A stretch of 64,000 nucleotides of DNA from assembly GCF_900186505.1 (NCBI RefSeq), contig NZ_LT891968.1, positions 523,398-587,397 on the forward strand, in the 5' to 3' direction. Below the pieces are notes generated by a model that did not search any database, was not told the DNA's origin, and worked only from the letters and a program-made list of their open reading frames with translations. Below are positions 18,933 to 30,102 of the stretch, piece after piece (the first letter of the stretch is position 1; the number at the start of each line of letters is the position of its first letter). Position numbers and translations under genes: made by a program. Origin of the DNA: Enorma phocaeensis (GTDB taxonomy: Bacteria > Actinomycetota > Coriobacteriia > Coriobacteriales > Coriobacteriaceae).

Positions 18933-20987
18933 CTAAATGCGCATCGCTGCTTCGTAGGCGCTCCAGATAACGGTGCGCAGGTTGCCCACGCGATCGCAAT
19001 CACCCACCAGGTAGATGCCCTTGCCGCGAGGGGCAAGGGGCGCCGGATCATAGCCGACCGAGCTGATGACCGAGTCGCATGCGAGCTCGAATGCCGAGCC
19101 GTCCTTGCCGCGGCACACGATACCGGCTTCCGTGACCTCGGCAACCGTGGTCTCGAGGTAGACCGGCACCTCATGCAGCGCGAACCACTCGCGCAGATAT
19201 GAGCTGTTGGCAAGGCACACGCCCGTTTGCGCGATGAGGTCGTCTTTCATCTCTACAATGAGCGGCTTCTTGCCGGTAAGCGCTAGCTCGTAGGCGATCT
19301 CACAGCCCGTGAGACCGCCACCCACCACGGCAACCGTCTCGCCCACAGGGGCACCGAGTAGATACTCGCAGGCTTCCACCATGCGCTCATGGCCGGGAAC
19401 GCTGCGCATGACCTTGGGGACAGCGCCCGTCGCCACGATGATCGGCCCATCGCCAAACGCATGGACATCGTCCACCTCGTCATTGAGATGGACTTCGATG
19501 CCGAGCTGCTCCATCTGTCGCCGATACCACGCCAGCAAGTCGCGCAGCTTGCCCTTGTACGACTCAGCGCTCGCGGCGATGAAGGTTCCGCCGAGCTCGC
19601 CGGCCTTCTCATGGATAACAGGATGGTGTCCGCGCAGCGACAGCACGCGCGCTGCCTCCATGCCGCCGATGCCTCCGCCCACGATGTGCACGGTCCGCGG
19701 CTCCCGAGCCGGCACGATGCGGTGCTTGTTCCACTGCATGGTCTCAGCGTTGACCGCGCAGCGCGACATATGCAAGCTATCGTAGAGCGCCTGGTCGTTG
19801 GGCACACCCTTGTAGTGCGCCATATTGAAGCAGCCGTTGTGGCAGAGGATGCACGGGCGAATGTCCTCGGGACGATCCTCGATAAGCTTGGTGACCCATG
19901 CTTGGTCGGCGAGGAACGGGCGAGCGAAGCCGGCTCCGTCGAGCTTGCCGTCCGCGATGGCATCGGCGGCAACGAAGGGATCGAGCCTGCCGGCGGCGAC
20001 CACGGGGATGTCGACGAAGCCCTTCAGGTGCTCCACGTCCTCGAGGTTGCAGTTCTCGGGCATGTAGATGGGCGGATGCGCCCAATACCATGCGTCATAG
20101 GTGCCGTTATCGCAGTTGAGCATATCGTACCCTGCATCCTGCAGGTACCGCGCCGCGCGCTCGGATTCCTCCATGTCGCGGCCGACCTCGGTGTACTCCT
20201 CGCCGGGAAGCGCGCCCGAACGGAAGCCCTTGGTCTTGGAGACCACACTGTAGCGCAGCGATACCGGGAAATCCTTGCCGCAGAACCGCTTGATAGCCTG
20301 GACGATCTCGACCGCGAAGCGATAACGGTTCTCGAACGAGCCGCCGTAGTCGTCGGTACGATGGTTCACATACGGCAGCGTGAACTGGTCGAGCAGATAC
20401 CCCTCGTGCACGGCGTGTATCTCGACGCCATCCACGCCCGCATCCTTGAGGAGCTTGGCCGACTTAGCAAACGCCTCGACCATCTCATGGATCTCGGGCA
20501 CGGTCATCTCGCGCGAGGGCACCTTGTCCGACCAGCGGTTGGGCGATGGGCTCGCGGTGGCGCAGATCCTGTCGAGATCCATGAACGGCTTGGAAAGACG
20601 CCGCAGCACCGGATTCGAGTAGAGCTGCTCCATCATCGCGCTTATCGTGAACGACCTGCCAAAGCCCGCCGTCAACTGCACGAAGAGCTTGGCCCCCGTC
20701 TTGTGGAACTCGGGCATCCATGCGGCGAGATCCCGATACATCTTCTTGTTCTTATAGAACCACTGGCCAAACATGGGATTGTAGACCGGCTGGCATCCCG
20801 GCAGGACAAGACCGACGTTGTTCTTTGCGACCTCGAGGATGAAGCGGGCTCCCGCTTCGTCGAAATGGTTCTTCTCCATCCAGCCGAAAAGATCCGTTCC
20901 GCCCATCGACGTGAGCACGATACGGTTCTTGATGGCGCACGTCCCGATGTTCCACGGTGTGAACAGCGGTTCCAACCTTGTATCCAT
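18933..20987 (-). CDS. NADH:flavin oxidoreductase (Old Yellow Enzyme / 2,4-dienoyl-CoA reductase type) with 4Fe-4S and FAD/NAD domains
   Basis: 684 residues from ATG 20987, which follows GGGAGAGGCGG; a longer frame start (21065) is unlikely. Residues 1 to about 375 form the FMN-binding TIM barrel (IKNRIVLTSMGG, HAVHEGYLLDQFTLPYVNHRTDDYGGS). A CxxCxxxC(x11+)C motif follows (CILCHNGCFN...SRC), binding a 4Fe-4S cluster. The C-terminal part has a dinucleotide fold (GGGIGGMEAARVL) and a second one (VVGGGLTGCEIAYELA). Relatives reduce enoates, enones or steroid/bile-acid intermediates. A divergent TetR gene and the downstream aconitase X genes suggest a small catabolic module of unknown substrate. 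Confidence 0.9.
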   Translation of the reverse strand: MDTRLEPLFTPWNIGTCAIKNRIVLTSMGGTDLFGWMEKNHFDEAGARFILEVAKNNVGLVLPGCQPVYNPMFGQWFYKNKKMYRDLAAWMPEFHKTGAKLFVQLTAGFGRSFTISAMMEQLYSNPVLRRLSKPFMDLDRICATASPSPNRWSDKVPSREMTVPEIHEMVEAFAKSAKLLKDAGVDGVEIHAVHEGYLLDQFTLPYVNHRTDDYGGSFENRYRFAVEIVQAIKRFCGKDFPVSLRYSVVSKTKGFRSGALPGEEYTEVGRDMEESERAARYLQDAGYDMLNCDNGTYDAWYWAHPPIYMPENCNLEDVEHLKGFVDIPVVAAGRLDPFVAADAIADGKLDGAGFARPFLADQAWVTKLIEDRPEDIRPCILCHNGCFNMAHYKGVPNDQALYDSLHMSRCAVNAETMQWNKHRIVPAREPRTVHIVGGGIGGMEAARVLSLRGHHPVIHEKAGELGGTFIAASAESYKGKLRDLLAWYRRQMEQLGIEVHLNDEVDDVHAFGDGPIIVATGAVPKVMRSVPGHERMVEACEYLLGAPVGETVAVVGGGLTGCEIAYELALTGKKPLIVEMKDDLIAQTGVCLANSSYLREWFALHEVPVYLETTVAEVTEAGIVCRGKDGSAFELACDSVISSVGYDPAPLAPRGKGIYLVGDCDRVGNLRTVIWSAYEAAMRI

Positions 20988-21138
20988 GCGACCGCCTCTC
21001 CCTCGTTGCGATTTCCCCAACCGCCCGCGTGCGCCCCGCCGAGCAGGCGTCAGCGGCGCTTCCACGCGGCCCTACGACCACTGACCATTATAGACAGCCG
21101 CCCCCCCGTACGAGCAGCAACCTCTTAGCGCATCATAA

Positions 21139-21155
21139 GTTGACGCTACGTCAAC
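21139..21155. promoter_or_regulatory. Palindromic operator between oxidoreductase and TetR genes
   Basis: GTTGACGCTACGTCAAC is a 7+3+7 perfect palindrome, 61 bases before the TetR start and about 150 bases before the oxidoreductase start. Position and symmetry fit a TetR-family operator controlling the divergent pair. Confidence 0.6.
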
Positions 21156-21215
21156 AATGACGGAAACTAAAGACACGAACTCGATCGGTCATAGACCAGA
21201 GAGGATACGCGCGCC

Positions 21216-21854
21216 ATGGCAACCTCCGACAGCACCCGCGGCAGCCGCGCCGCCCGCTACACCTATGACGCCCGCCGCAATGAGATACTGCAAGCGGTGG
21301 TGGACGTCTGCGCCGACGAGGGCATCGGCAACCTCTCCATCTCGGCGGTAACGAAGCGCGTGGGCTGCACGCGGTCGCTGTTCTACCACTACTTCCCCAA
21401 CAAGACCGTCGCACTCGAATCCGCGCTCGACTATACGATCGACATGTTCATCTCACGGTTGCGTACTTGGAACGAAAGCCGCGTCTTCGGCGACATCGAG
21501 GGCGCCCTCGACAGCATCGCCGCGCTGCTCAAGTCCCTCGTGCTCGAGATGCCCGGTATCTCCGGCTCTATCACCGCGGGCGGCGACGCCGTGCTCTACA
21601 CCGCCTTCGTCGATCGCGTCGCCGAGCGCTGCGCTCGCTACATGTGCGAGTCGACCGTGGTCGATTTCGCCGCTCACCACGAGGTGCTCATCGACAACGT
21701 CTTCGAAACCTTCTACGTGCTCATCAGCGGGCTTATTCTGTACATCCGCTCCCATCGCGATGTGCCCGAGAGCGTGATCAAGGAGATCATCGCCTGCACC
21801 TTGCATATCGAGGGCTATACCGAGAAGTACGCCGAGCGCAGGCCAGTGCGCTAG
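21216..21854 (+). CDS. TetR/AcrR family transcriptional regulator
   Basis: 212 residues. The N-terminal TetR helix-turn-helix lies at about 20-70: RRNEILQAVVDVCADEGIGN, SISAVTKRVGCTRSLFYHYFPNK. The C-terminal ligand and dimer domain is not assignable. AGAGAGGA precedes the ATG. It is divergent from the flavin oxidoreductase with a 17-bp palindrome between them, so it most likely represses that gene and itself in response to a substrate or product; this is inference from arrangement. Confidence 0.88.
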   Translation: MATSDSTRGSRAARYTYDARRNEILQAVVDVCADEGIGNLSISAVTKRVGCTRSLFYHYFPNKTVALESALDYTIDMFISRLRTWNESRVFGDIEGALDSIAALLKSLVLEMPGISGSITAGGDAVLYTAFVDRVAERCARYMCESTVVDFAAHHEVLIDNVFETFYVLISGLILYIRSHRDVPESVIKEIIACTLHIEGYTEKYAERRPVR

Positions 21855-21938
21855 ACGGGCACAGCAGTCGCCGCGAACGTGTATCATAGTGCGGAGTTTG
21901 TAGGCGCGCCGCGCGCCATCTAGCTGCAAGGAGCATTC

Positions 21939-22340
21939 ATGTCCAAGAACTGCAAGTCGCTCAAGATCTTGAGCTTCATTCAGGTCGTCGTCGCACTCGC
22001 CTGCATCTTCCTCGCGATCATCGCCCGCAGCGGAGTCGCCCTCGCCGAGGAGGAGGCTGGCTTTGCAGGCGTCATCCTCATGTATCTCGACAACTTCCTG
22101 TACGGTGCCTGCGGTGTGCTGACCATCATCACCGCGATCATGGGCATCCACGGCGCCAATCGCCCAAGCCGCCTGGGCAGCCACCGGCTCATCGCGATCA
22201 TCACCGCGCTCTTCGCCATCCTGACCATCGTGGTCGCGGGGCTCGGCCAGGGGATCCCATCCGTCGCACTGCTCGTGCTCATCCTCTCGATCGCCGTGGC
22301 GATCCTGGACGGCATGTGCCGCGCGGAGCTCGACCGCTAG
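21939..22340 (+). CDS. Small four-helix membrane protein, unknown function
   Basis: 133 residues with four predicted membrane spans: ILSFIQVVVALACIFLAIIA, an internal YLDNFLYGACGVLTIITAIMGI, LIAIITALFAILTIVVAGLG and VALLVLILSIAVAILDGM. AAGGAGCATTC sits before the ATG. An isolated gene with a good terminator 40 bases after it. The family is not recognised. Confidence 0.75.
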   Translation: MSKNCKSLKILSFIQVVVALACIFLAIIARSGVALAEEEAGFAGVILMYLDNFLYGACGVLTIITAIMGIHGANRPSRLGSHRLIAIITALFAILTIVVAGLGQGIPSVALLVLILSIAVAILDGMCRAELDR

Positions 22341-22381
22341 GACCCGAATCGTCCAGCCAGCTCAGCTTTCAAGCGATGACG

Positions 22382-22405
22382 CAGCCGCCCGGGACCGGGC
22401 GGCTG
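22382..22405 (+). terminator. Rho-independent terminator after the small membrane protein gene
   Basis: CAGCCGCCCG (22382-22391) pairs perfectly with CGGGCGGCTG (22396-22405), loop GGAC, followed by TCTTAT. Confidence 0.75.
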
Positions 22406-22433
22406 TCTTATGCTGGCAGACCGCGGGCGCGAC

Positions 22434-22682
22434 CTATCCCCACGGGTCGCGCTCGAACAGCGGCTCCGGCTCGGGACGGCGGTCCGAATAGGGATCGTAG
22501 CCGTCATCGTCCTCGTTCTCGGCACGGATAAACGGGTCGCGCTGCACACGCGCCCCCGCCGCGCTCCGAGCAGCAGACCGCAGCTCGCTGGAACGATTCC
22601 CCGTAACGTCGTGGGTCGCCGCCTCGCTGCTGGCGTCAAGCCCCATGGTGGCACCTCGCATTTCCGCACCTAGCATCTTCAC
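22434..22682 (-). CDS. Small acidic, probably disordered hypothetical protein
   Basis: 82 residues from GTG 22682 (AGG four to five bases upstream) or 80 from the in-frame ATG 22676. The C-terminal half is rich in Asp, Glu, Pro and Arg (AENEDDDGYDPYSDRRPEPE, ending FERDPWG); no domain, signal or membrane segment is seen. It is divergent from luxS with a 113-base gap. Codon pattern favours this frame over the opposite one, but with no homolog recognised it remains tentative. Confidence 0.45.
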   Translation of the reverse strand: MKMLGAEMRGATMGLDASSEAATHDVTGNRSSELRSAARSAAGARVQRDPFIRAENEDDDGYDPYSDRRPEPEPLFERDPWG

Positions 22683-22795
22683 ATCACCTGCAGGCGCTCC
22701 AGCGCCCACCATGTACAATAGCGGACGAAACGCAAACGCGCACGTGCTGCACCGGCAACGCGCCGCCCCCGCCGCGCGCCACAACGAGGAGCATT

Positions 22796-23296
22796 ATGGA
22801 GACCATCGCCAGCTTCACCGTCGACCACCTCGTGCTCGAGCCCGGTGTGTACGTATCGCGAATCGACCGCGACCCCGCGACCGGCGCGGTGGTAACGACC
22901 TTCGACATCCGCCTCACAGCGCCCAACCGCGAGCCGGTCATGAACACCGCCGAGGTGCACACCATAGAGCATCTGGGTGCGACCTATCTGCGCAACGATG
23001 CCACTTGGTCCAGCCGGGTTGTCTACTTTGGCCCCATGGGCTGCCGCACGGGCTTCTACCTCGTCGTTTTTGGCGAATGCACCTCGCGCGACGTCATCCC
23101 CCTCCTGCAGGGCCTCTTCCGATTCATCGTTGGCTTCGAGGGCGATATCCCCGGCGCTGCGCCCGAGGCGTGCGGGAACTACCTCGACCAGAACCTCCCT
23201 GCCGCGCAATGGTGGGCACGCCGGTTCCTGCTGGACACGCTCGAAGGGATCGACGAGGCGCACCTCGCCTACGCAGCCCCAGCGAGCGGCTGCTAA
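22796..23296 (+). CDS. luxS: S-ribosylhomocysteine lyase LuxS
   Basis: 166 residues, a little above the family's usual 150-160. It splits S-ribosylhomocysteine into homocysteine and the autoinducer-2 precursor in the activated methyl cycle. The metal-binding HTIEHL motif (about residues 55-60) is preceded by the substrate loop FDIRLTAPNREPVM. The conserved GPMGCRTGFYL block contains the catalytic Cys, and GNYLDQNLPAA provides the third metal-side motif. ACGAGGAGC lies before the ATG. It is a single gene, with clpB converging from the right. Confidence 0.97.
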   Translation: METIASFTVDHLVLEPGVYVSRIDRDPATGAVVTTFDIRLTAPNREPVMNTAEVHTIEHLGATYLRNDATWSSRVVYFGPMGCRTGFYLVVFGECTSRDVIPLLQGLFRFIVGFEGDIPGAAPEACGNYLDQNLPAAQWWARRFLLDTLEGIDEAHLAYAAPASGC

Positions 23297-23392
23297 CCCG
23301 CTTGGAGCAGCAGACGGCGAGGCATGGCCATGGCGAGTGCCTTGGTCATGCCCCCTTGCCCCGCTCAAGCGCGGACATCTCTCTCGCAACCT

Positions 23393-23433
23393 GGGCGGAG
23401 CAGCCCCGCCGCGCGGCAGGAACCGCTCCGCCC
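23393..23433. terminator. Possible bidirectional terminator between luxS and clpB
   Basis: GGGCGGAGC (23393-23401) pairs perfectly with GCTCCGCCC (23425-23433); a smaller GC hairpin sits in the loop. It lies between two convergent genes, but neither strand has a good T-run. Confidence 0.4.
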
Positions 23434-23444
23434 CTCATGAAGCA

Positions 23445-26060
<2,616 letters not shown>

Positions 26061-26456
26061 GAGAATCACCTCTCTTGATTGACGGCGACCGACTCGCAGC
26101 CGCGCCGCCACCGCCCTACGGGGCGGATCTCGTTCGTTCGAGGCTATTGTTTCCGATTCCCGGCATCTTATACCAAAATCTAAGTCTCTCTATATAAGAT
26201 TATCTAAGTCGATTTAAGAGATGACCGAAGCCTTCACCATCGCCCTGCTGAGCGCGCGCAGGGGCGCGACATGCGCTCGGTGCGGGAGAGGGCCCTACGA
26301 CGGTGCCCTGATGCCCGATGCCAACCGGACACCCATAAGGGCACGCGTCATTTCTCGCCTCCGCAAGCTTTTGCGAACGTCGTCCCGTTCCGTTGCTATA
26401 CTGACGGTATCGGCACTCTTGTCAATCGATGCGCCGCCGGCGCGATTGGAGCACGT
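26061..26456. promoter_or_regulatory. Divergent control region of clpB and the first esterase
   Basis: No gene. Around 26160-26218, on the minus strand, two ACTTAGAT direct repeats flank TCTTATATAGAGAG, and the nearer one leads into TTTTGGTATAAG, a likely -10 for clpB. The core AGATTATCT (26206-26214 region) is palindromic. On the plus strand TATACT at 26397-26402 could be the -10 of the esterase gene. A 7-bp inverted repeat GTGCCCT/AGGGCAC (26303-26344) is probably chance. Confidence 0.4.
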
Positions 26457-27296
26457 ATGGCACGGCTCAGCGTGGACTACTATTCCCCATCACTCATGCG
26501 TACGACAACCCTCGACGTGATCCTCCCCGTCGACGACCACGGCGAGGCGCTCGGCCTCGACGCGCTACGGCGGAGCGATCCCGCCGCCTGGGAGCGAACG
26601 CCCTACCCTCCGCAAAAGGCGCCGTTCAAGACCCTCTACCTGCTACACGGCATGTCGGGGAACCACCGCGACTTCGTGTCCGAGACGCGCATCCGCTCAT
26701 GGGCGGAAAGCCGCGGCATCGCCGTCGTGATGCCATCGGGATACAACGCGTTCTACCTCGATCAACCCGGTTCCCACAACTACTACGCGCGCTTCGTGGG
26801 CCAAGAGCTCGTCGAGGTCAGCCGCCGCATGTTCCCGCTCTCCAACCGGCGCGAGGACACGTTCATCGGCGGCATCTCCATGGGTGCGTACGGCGCCCTG
26901 CGCAACGGCTTCAAGTATGCCGAGAACTTTGGGTCGATCATCGCGCTCTCCTCGGCGATGGTCATCAACGACATCGAGAGCATCGTCACCGACGACCTCT
27001 TCTTCCTGAGCCGCCCCTTCCTCGAATCGGTCTTTGGCCCGCTCGACCAGGTGCCCGATAGCGACAAGGATCCGCGCCGCCTCGCCGCCGACGTGGTCTA
27101 CTGCGACCGGCCGCGACCCCGCGTGTACATGGCCTGGGGCACGCAAGACCCCCTCGCGCAGGCCAACCGCCTGCTGGCTGAGCGCTTGCGCGGCACGGGC
27201 ATCGACGTGACGCAGGAAGAACTCCCCGGCGGCCACGACTGGGAGTTCTGGAACACCTCGCTCAAACGCGCGCTCGACTGGCTGCCGCTTCGCTAA
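26457..27296 (+). CDS. Alpha/beta-hydrolase, tributyrin esterase (EstA/esterase D) family
   Basis: 279 residues from ATG 26457 (GGAG six bases before), matching the MARLSVDYYSPSL start typical of the family. The strand-turn KTLYLLHGMSGNHRDF carries the oxyanion region, the nucleophile Ser is in GGISMGAYGA, and the catalytic His is in GGHDWEFW near the C-terminus. There is no signal peptide, so it is cytoplasmic. Such enzymes cleave short acyl or aryl esters or S-formylglutathione-like thioesters. It is followed after 107 bases by a paralog in the same direction. Confidence 0.86.
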   Translation: MARLSVDYYSPSLMRTTTLDVILPVDDHGEALGLDALRRSDPAAWERTPYPPQKAPFKTLYLLHGMSGNHRDFVSETRIRSWAESRGIAVVMPSGYNAFYLDQPGSHNYYARFVGQELVEVSRRMFPLSNRREDTFIGGISMGAYGALRNGFKYAENFGSIIALSSAMVINDIESIVTDDLFFLSRPFLESVFGPLDQVPDSDKDPRRLAADVVYCDRPRPRVYMAWGTQDPLAQANRLLAERLRGTGIDVTQEELPGGHDWEFWNTSLKRALDWLPLR

Positions 27297-27403
27297 CCCA
27301 TGACATCGGGAACGGGCCCGATCGCCGCGCTCGTTCCAAGCGACCCTGGGAGCGAGACCGCGCGACGCGCCCGCTCCGCCAACTCAAGTGTAAGGAGGAT
27401 CCC

Positions 27404-28294
27404 ATGGCCCTGTTGAGAGTCGACTTCTACTCGAACTATCTCAAGCGCAACGTCATCCTTACCGCGGTGGTCCCCGTGGACAAGATGGACGGCGAGAAGC
27501 GTGCTAAGCGCAGGCAGGGCCCGTACCGCACCGTATACCTGCTGCACGGTCTCTTTGGCCAGGATGTGGACTGGATCGACAAGACCCATGTGGTCGAGAC
27601 CGCCGAGGCTCGCGACGTCGCGGTCATCATGCCGTCGGGCGAGGACGGCCTCTACCTCAACAAGCCCGAAATCAATGAATGGCACGGCAAGTTCATCAGC
27701 GAGGAGCTCGTCGACGTAACGCGCCACCTGCTGCCGCTCTCGCGCAAGCGCGAGGACACCGCGCTCGCCGGCATCTCCATCGGCGCATACACGGCGATGA
27801 TCAACGGCATGCTCAGACCCGACCGATTTGGCAGCATCATCATGCTCTCCGGCGCGTTCATGCGCGACCGCATCCTCGAGGCCGTCGATTCGCACTCGCC
27901 GCGCAAGCGCAAGTACTACGAGCGCTTCTTTGGCGATCTTGACACGGTGATCGGGTCCGAGAAGGACTACATGGCCCTCGTGGACCGCTTCCGCAATGAT
28001 CCCGAGCTACCCAAGCCACGCTTCTACGGGGCCTGCGGGGAGTCCGACAACCTCTGCCAGGCAAACCGCGATGTCATGGACCTCCTGCGCGAAGCCGGGT
28101 TCGATGTCACCTACTGGGAGCCCGAGATCGGCGGCCATGAGTGGCCGTTCTGGAACGCTTGGATCGATTGCGCACTCGACTGGTTCGCCCCCGGAGAGAT
28201 GAAGCCATCCTCGGCGGAGGTGGACTACACCGCCCTCACGAGCCTGCGCGCGCCGGGCAAGCCCATCCCCATGACGGGCGAGGGGCCGGAATAG
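27404..28294 (+). CDS. Alpha/beta-hydrolase, tributyrin esterase family, paralog
   Basis: 296 residues. It shares organisation and motifs with the preceding gene: MALLRVDFYSNYLKRN start, YLLHGLFGQDVDW, nucleophile Ser in AGISIGAYTA and catalytic His in GGHEWPFWNAW. It has a 20-30 residue C-terminal extension the paralog lacks. A strong ribosome site TAAGGAGGATCCC precedes the ATG. The pair looks like a tandem duplication that has diverged; the substrate split is unknown. Confidence 0.87.
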   Translation: MALLRVDFYSNYLKRNVILTAVVPVDKMDGEKRAKRRQGPYRTVYLLHGLFGQDVDWIDKTHVVETAEARDVAVIMPSGEDGLYLNKPEINEWHGKFISEELVDVTRHLLPLSRKREDTALAGISIGAYTAMINGMLRPDRFGSIIMLSGAFMRDRILEAVDSHSPRKRKYYERFFGDLDTVIGSEKDYMALVDRFRNDPELPKPRFYGACGESDNLCQANRDVMDLLREAGFDVTYWEPEIGGHEWPFWNAWIDCALDWFAPGEMKPSSAEVDYTALTSLRAPGKPIPMTGEGPE

Positions 28295-28411
28295 CGCGCC
28301 GCGCGAACGAAGGTCATACCGGGCTGCAAGCCCACCGCTCGAGCAAAGTTTGCGAGCAACGCCGGCCGCTCAGCAGGATCTGGCAGCCGCCGGCGCGGTT
28401 CCCGCGCGCTT

Positions 28412-28648
28412 CTACACCGCCACCTCGGCGATTTGCTCGTACTCCACGCCGTCGGCTTCAAGTGCCCCAACAAGACGCTCCCGCTCCTCAATCGGCGAGC
28501 ACCACGCAATGCCGCAGCCGGCGGAAAGCGTGCGCGGCACCGGTATCAACCGACCGGGCACCCCGTGCACGGCGCAGACCTGCTCGGCTGCCATCGCGTC
28601 GGCAGTGGTGTGGAACGCCGCAACCACCTTGAGCTCCTTTTTGCGCAT
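28412..28648 (-). CDS. DUF3343 protein, putative Se/S carrier-like
   Basis: 78 residues from ATG 28648, which has GGAGGGGGC upstream. MRKKELKVVAAFHTTADAMAAEQ and SAGCGIAWCSP fit the DUF3343 family. These tiny proteins carry conserved cysteines (here in CGIAWC) and are commonly found beside YedE and YedF in selenium-using anaerobes. Last gene of the minus-strand cluster that starts with the desulfurase. Function is inferred from context. Confidence 0.75.
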   Translation of the reverse strand: MRKKELKVVAAFHTTADAMAAEQVCAVHGVPGRLIPVPRTLSAGCGIAWCSPIEERERLVGALEADGVEYEQIAEVAV

Positions 28649-28776
28649 GCCCCCTCCAAAGAGACGTCGCCCTTCCCCAAACGGCAGCTGCCGAGCCGCG
28701 CGCACGCGACCCGGCAGCCTTCATGCAACCGGCGCCCAGCGGCCGCCCTTCGCAGCCGCCGGCGAATTCCTGGCAT

Positions 28777-28980
28777 CTACTCGATGACGACCTCGAAGCC
28801 GTCCGCGGTCTCGGTCGATGTGGGCGTGCGCCCCTGCGACCGGGCGAACTTCTCGACGTTCGTCTTCTGGTGCGGCTCGTCCACGAGCACCTTCACCGGG
28901 CCGTCCGCCTGCTTGAGCGCGTCGGCCGTGAGCATGATGGGCTCGGGGCACGAAAGCCCGCGTGCGTCAACTTCAACCAT
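28777..28980 (-). CDS. TusA/YedF-type sulfur carrier protein
   Basis: 67 residues. MVEVDARGLSCPEPIMLTADAL has the diagnostic CPxP motif (Cys11), the site that would carry a persulfide or perselenide. It is close to the minimal TusA size and lacks the C-terminal DsrE-like domain of full YedF, with the DUF3343 gene following instead. Six bases separate its start from the yedE stop, so it is certainly in the same operon. Confidence 0.85.
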   Translation of the reverse strand: MVEVDARGLSCPEPIMLTADALKQADGPVKVLVDEPHQKTNVEKFARSQGRTPTSTETADGFEVVIE

Positions 28981-28986
28981 GGTACC

Positions 28987-30090
28987 CTACTTTCCCTGAC
29001 GCTTGTTCACGACGGCGATCACCGCGCACACGGCGATGCAGATGACCACAGCCACCTTGCCGGCCATGGGCACCGCGCCCATGGTAAGGGTCTGGGTGGC
29101 GGCGTCCATCGCGGTGCCGCTCGCAGCCAGCCCGAAGTTGTGGGCGAGTGCTGCACCCACGAACATGCCGAGGACGGTCACCGCGGAATCGGACGAGCCC
29201 TGACCAGCCAGCACGAGCTGGCGCAGCGGGCAGCCACCGGCGAGCACGGCGGCAAAGCCCACCGCATACATGCCGAGGATGTTCCAGAGGTGCTCGGAAT
29301 GGGCGATGATACCGGGGGTGTCGAACGCGACGACGAAGTGGCCGGTCGCAATGTTGTAGACGAGCATGACCACGAAGAACGCACCGATGATGGTGATCAG
29401 ATCGAAGTTCTTCATGAGGATGACGTCGCGGATGCTGCCGGCGAAGCACATACGGCTCTTCTGGGCGAGGGCGCCCACGATGAGCCCGCCGACAAGCGAC
29501 ATGATGATGGGGGCATGCATGCTACCGGGACCCGAGGTGCTGCTCTTGAGGAGCGTCGTGGTGAGGGCGAGGATCAGCACACCGGCAAGCAGCGCCGGGA
29601 GCACCACACCGCTGGCGGCGTTGGTCTTCTGCGCACGTCCCAGGCTGAAGCCCTTCTTGAGGGCGATGCAGCCCGTGCCGACGCCGGCAACAAAGCCGAT
29701 GAGCGCAACCCATGCGTTGAGGTCGCCCGCGGACATACGGATGATCATGCGCAGCGGGCAGCCCAAGAAGACGAGCGAGCCGATCGCGAGCACCATGCCC
29801 AGCGCGAAGCGCGTCATGGGCGAGGAGCCCGCCATGGAGCGCCACTCCTTCGTGGCGACCGAGATGGCAAACGAGCCCAGCACCAGGCCGATGATCTCGG
29901 GGCGCGCGTACTGCACTGCCTCGGCGTTGTGCGTGCCCAGCGCTCCTGCGGTATCGCGAATGAAGCACGCGATGCAGAAGGCCATGTTCGCCGGGTTGCC
30001 GAAGAACGCGAGCACCGCGGCGACCACACCGACGAGCGCGCCTGCGACGGCAAGCCTCACCTTATTGCTCGAGAAATCCAATAGATCCAT
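28987..30090 (-). CDS. yedE: YedE/YeeE family transporter (selenium metabolism type)
   Basis: 367 residues with about ten membrane spans. Two related halves each carry a Cys motif: LGCPLRMIIRM and GGCPLRQLVLAGQG, plus SRMCFAGSIRD, characteristic of YeeE/YedE sulfur-compound transporters. Members next to TusA-like proteins, a desulfurase and DUF3343 are annotated as the selenium-metabolism YedE. AGGAAGG precedes the ATG. Whether it imports a sulfur or a selenium species cannot be decided from sequence. Confidence 0.87.
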   Translation of the reverse strand: MDLLDFSSNKVRLAVAGALVGVVAAVLAFFGNPANMAFCIACFIRDTAGALGTHNAEAVQYARPEIIGLVLGSFAISVATKEWRSMAGSSPMTRFALGMVLAIGSLVFLGCPLRMIIRMSAGDLNAWVALIGFVAGVGTGCIALKKGFSLGRAQKTNAASGVVLPALLAGVLILALTTTLLKSSTSGPGSMHAPIIMSLVGGLIVGALAQKSRMCFAGSIRDVILMKNFDLITIIGAFFVVMLVYNIATGHFVVAFDTPGIIAHSEHLWNILGMYAVGFAAVLAGGCPLRQLVLAGQGSSDSAVTVLGMFVGAALAHNFGLAASGTAMDAATQTLTMGAVPMAGKVAVVICIAVCAVIAVVNKRQGK

Positions 30091-30102
30091 GCCGATTCCT
30101 TC

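Noticed and set aside
26303..26344. 7-bp inverted repeat GTGCCCT/AGGGCAC as an operator
   Set aside because: Short arms with a 28-base loop in GC-rich DNA are expected by chance.
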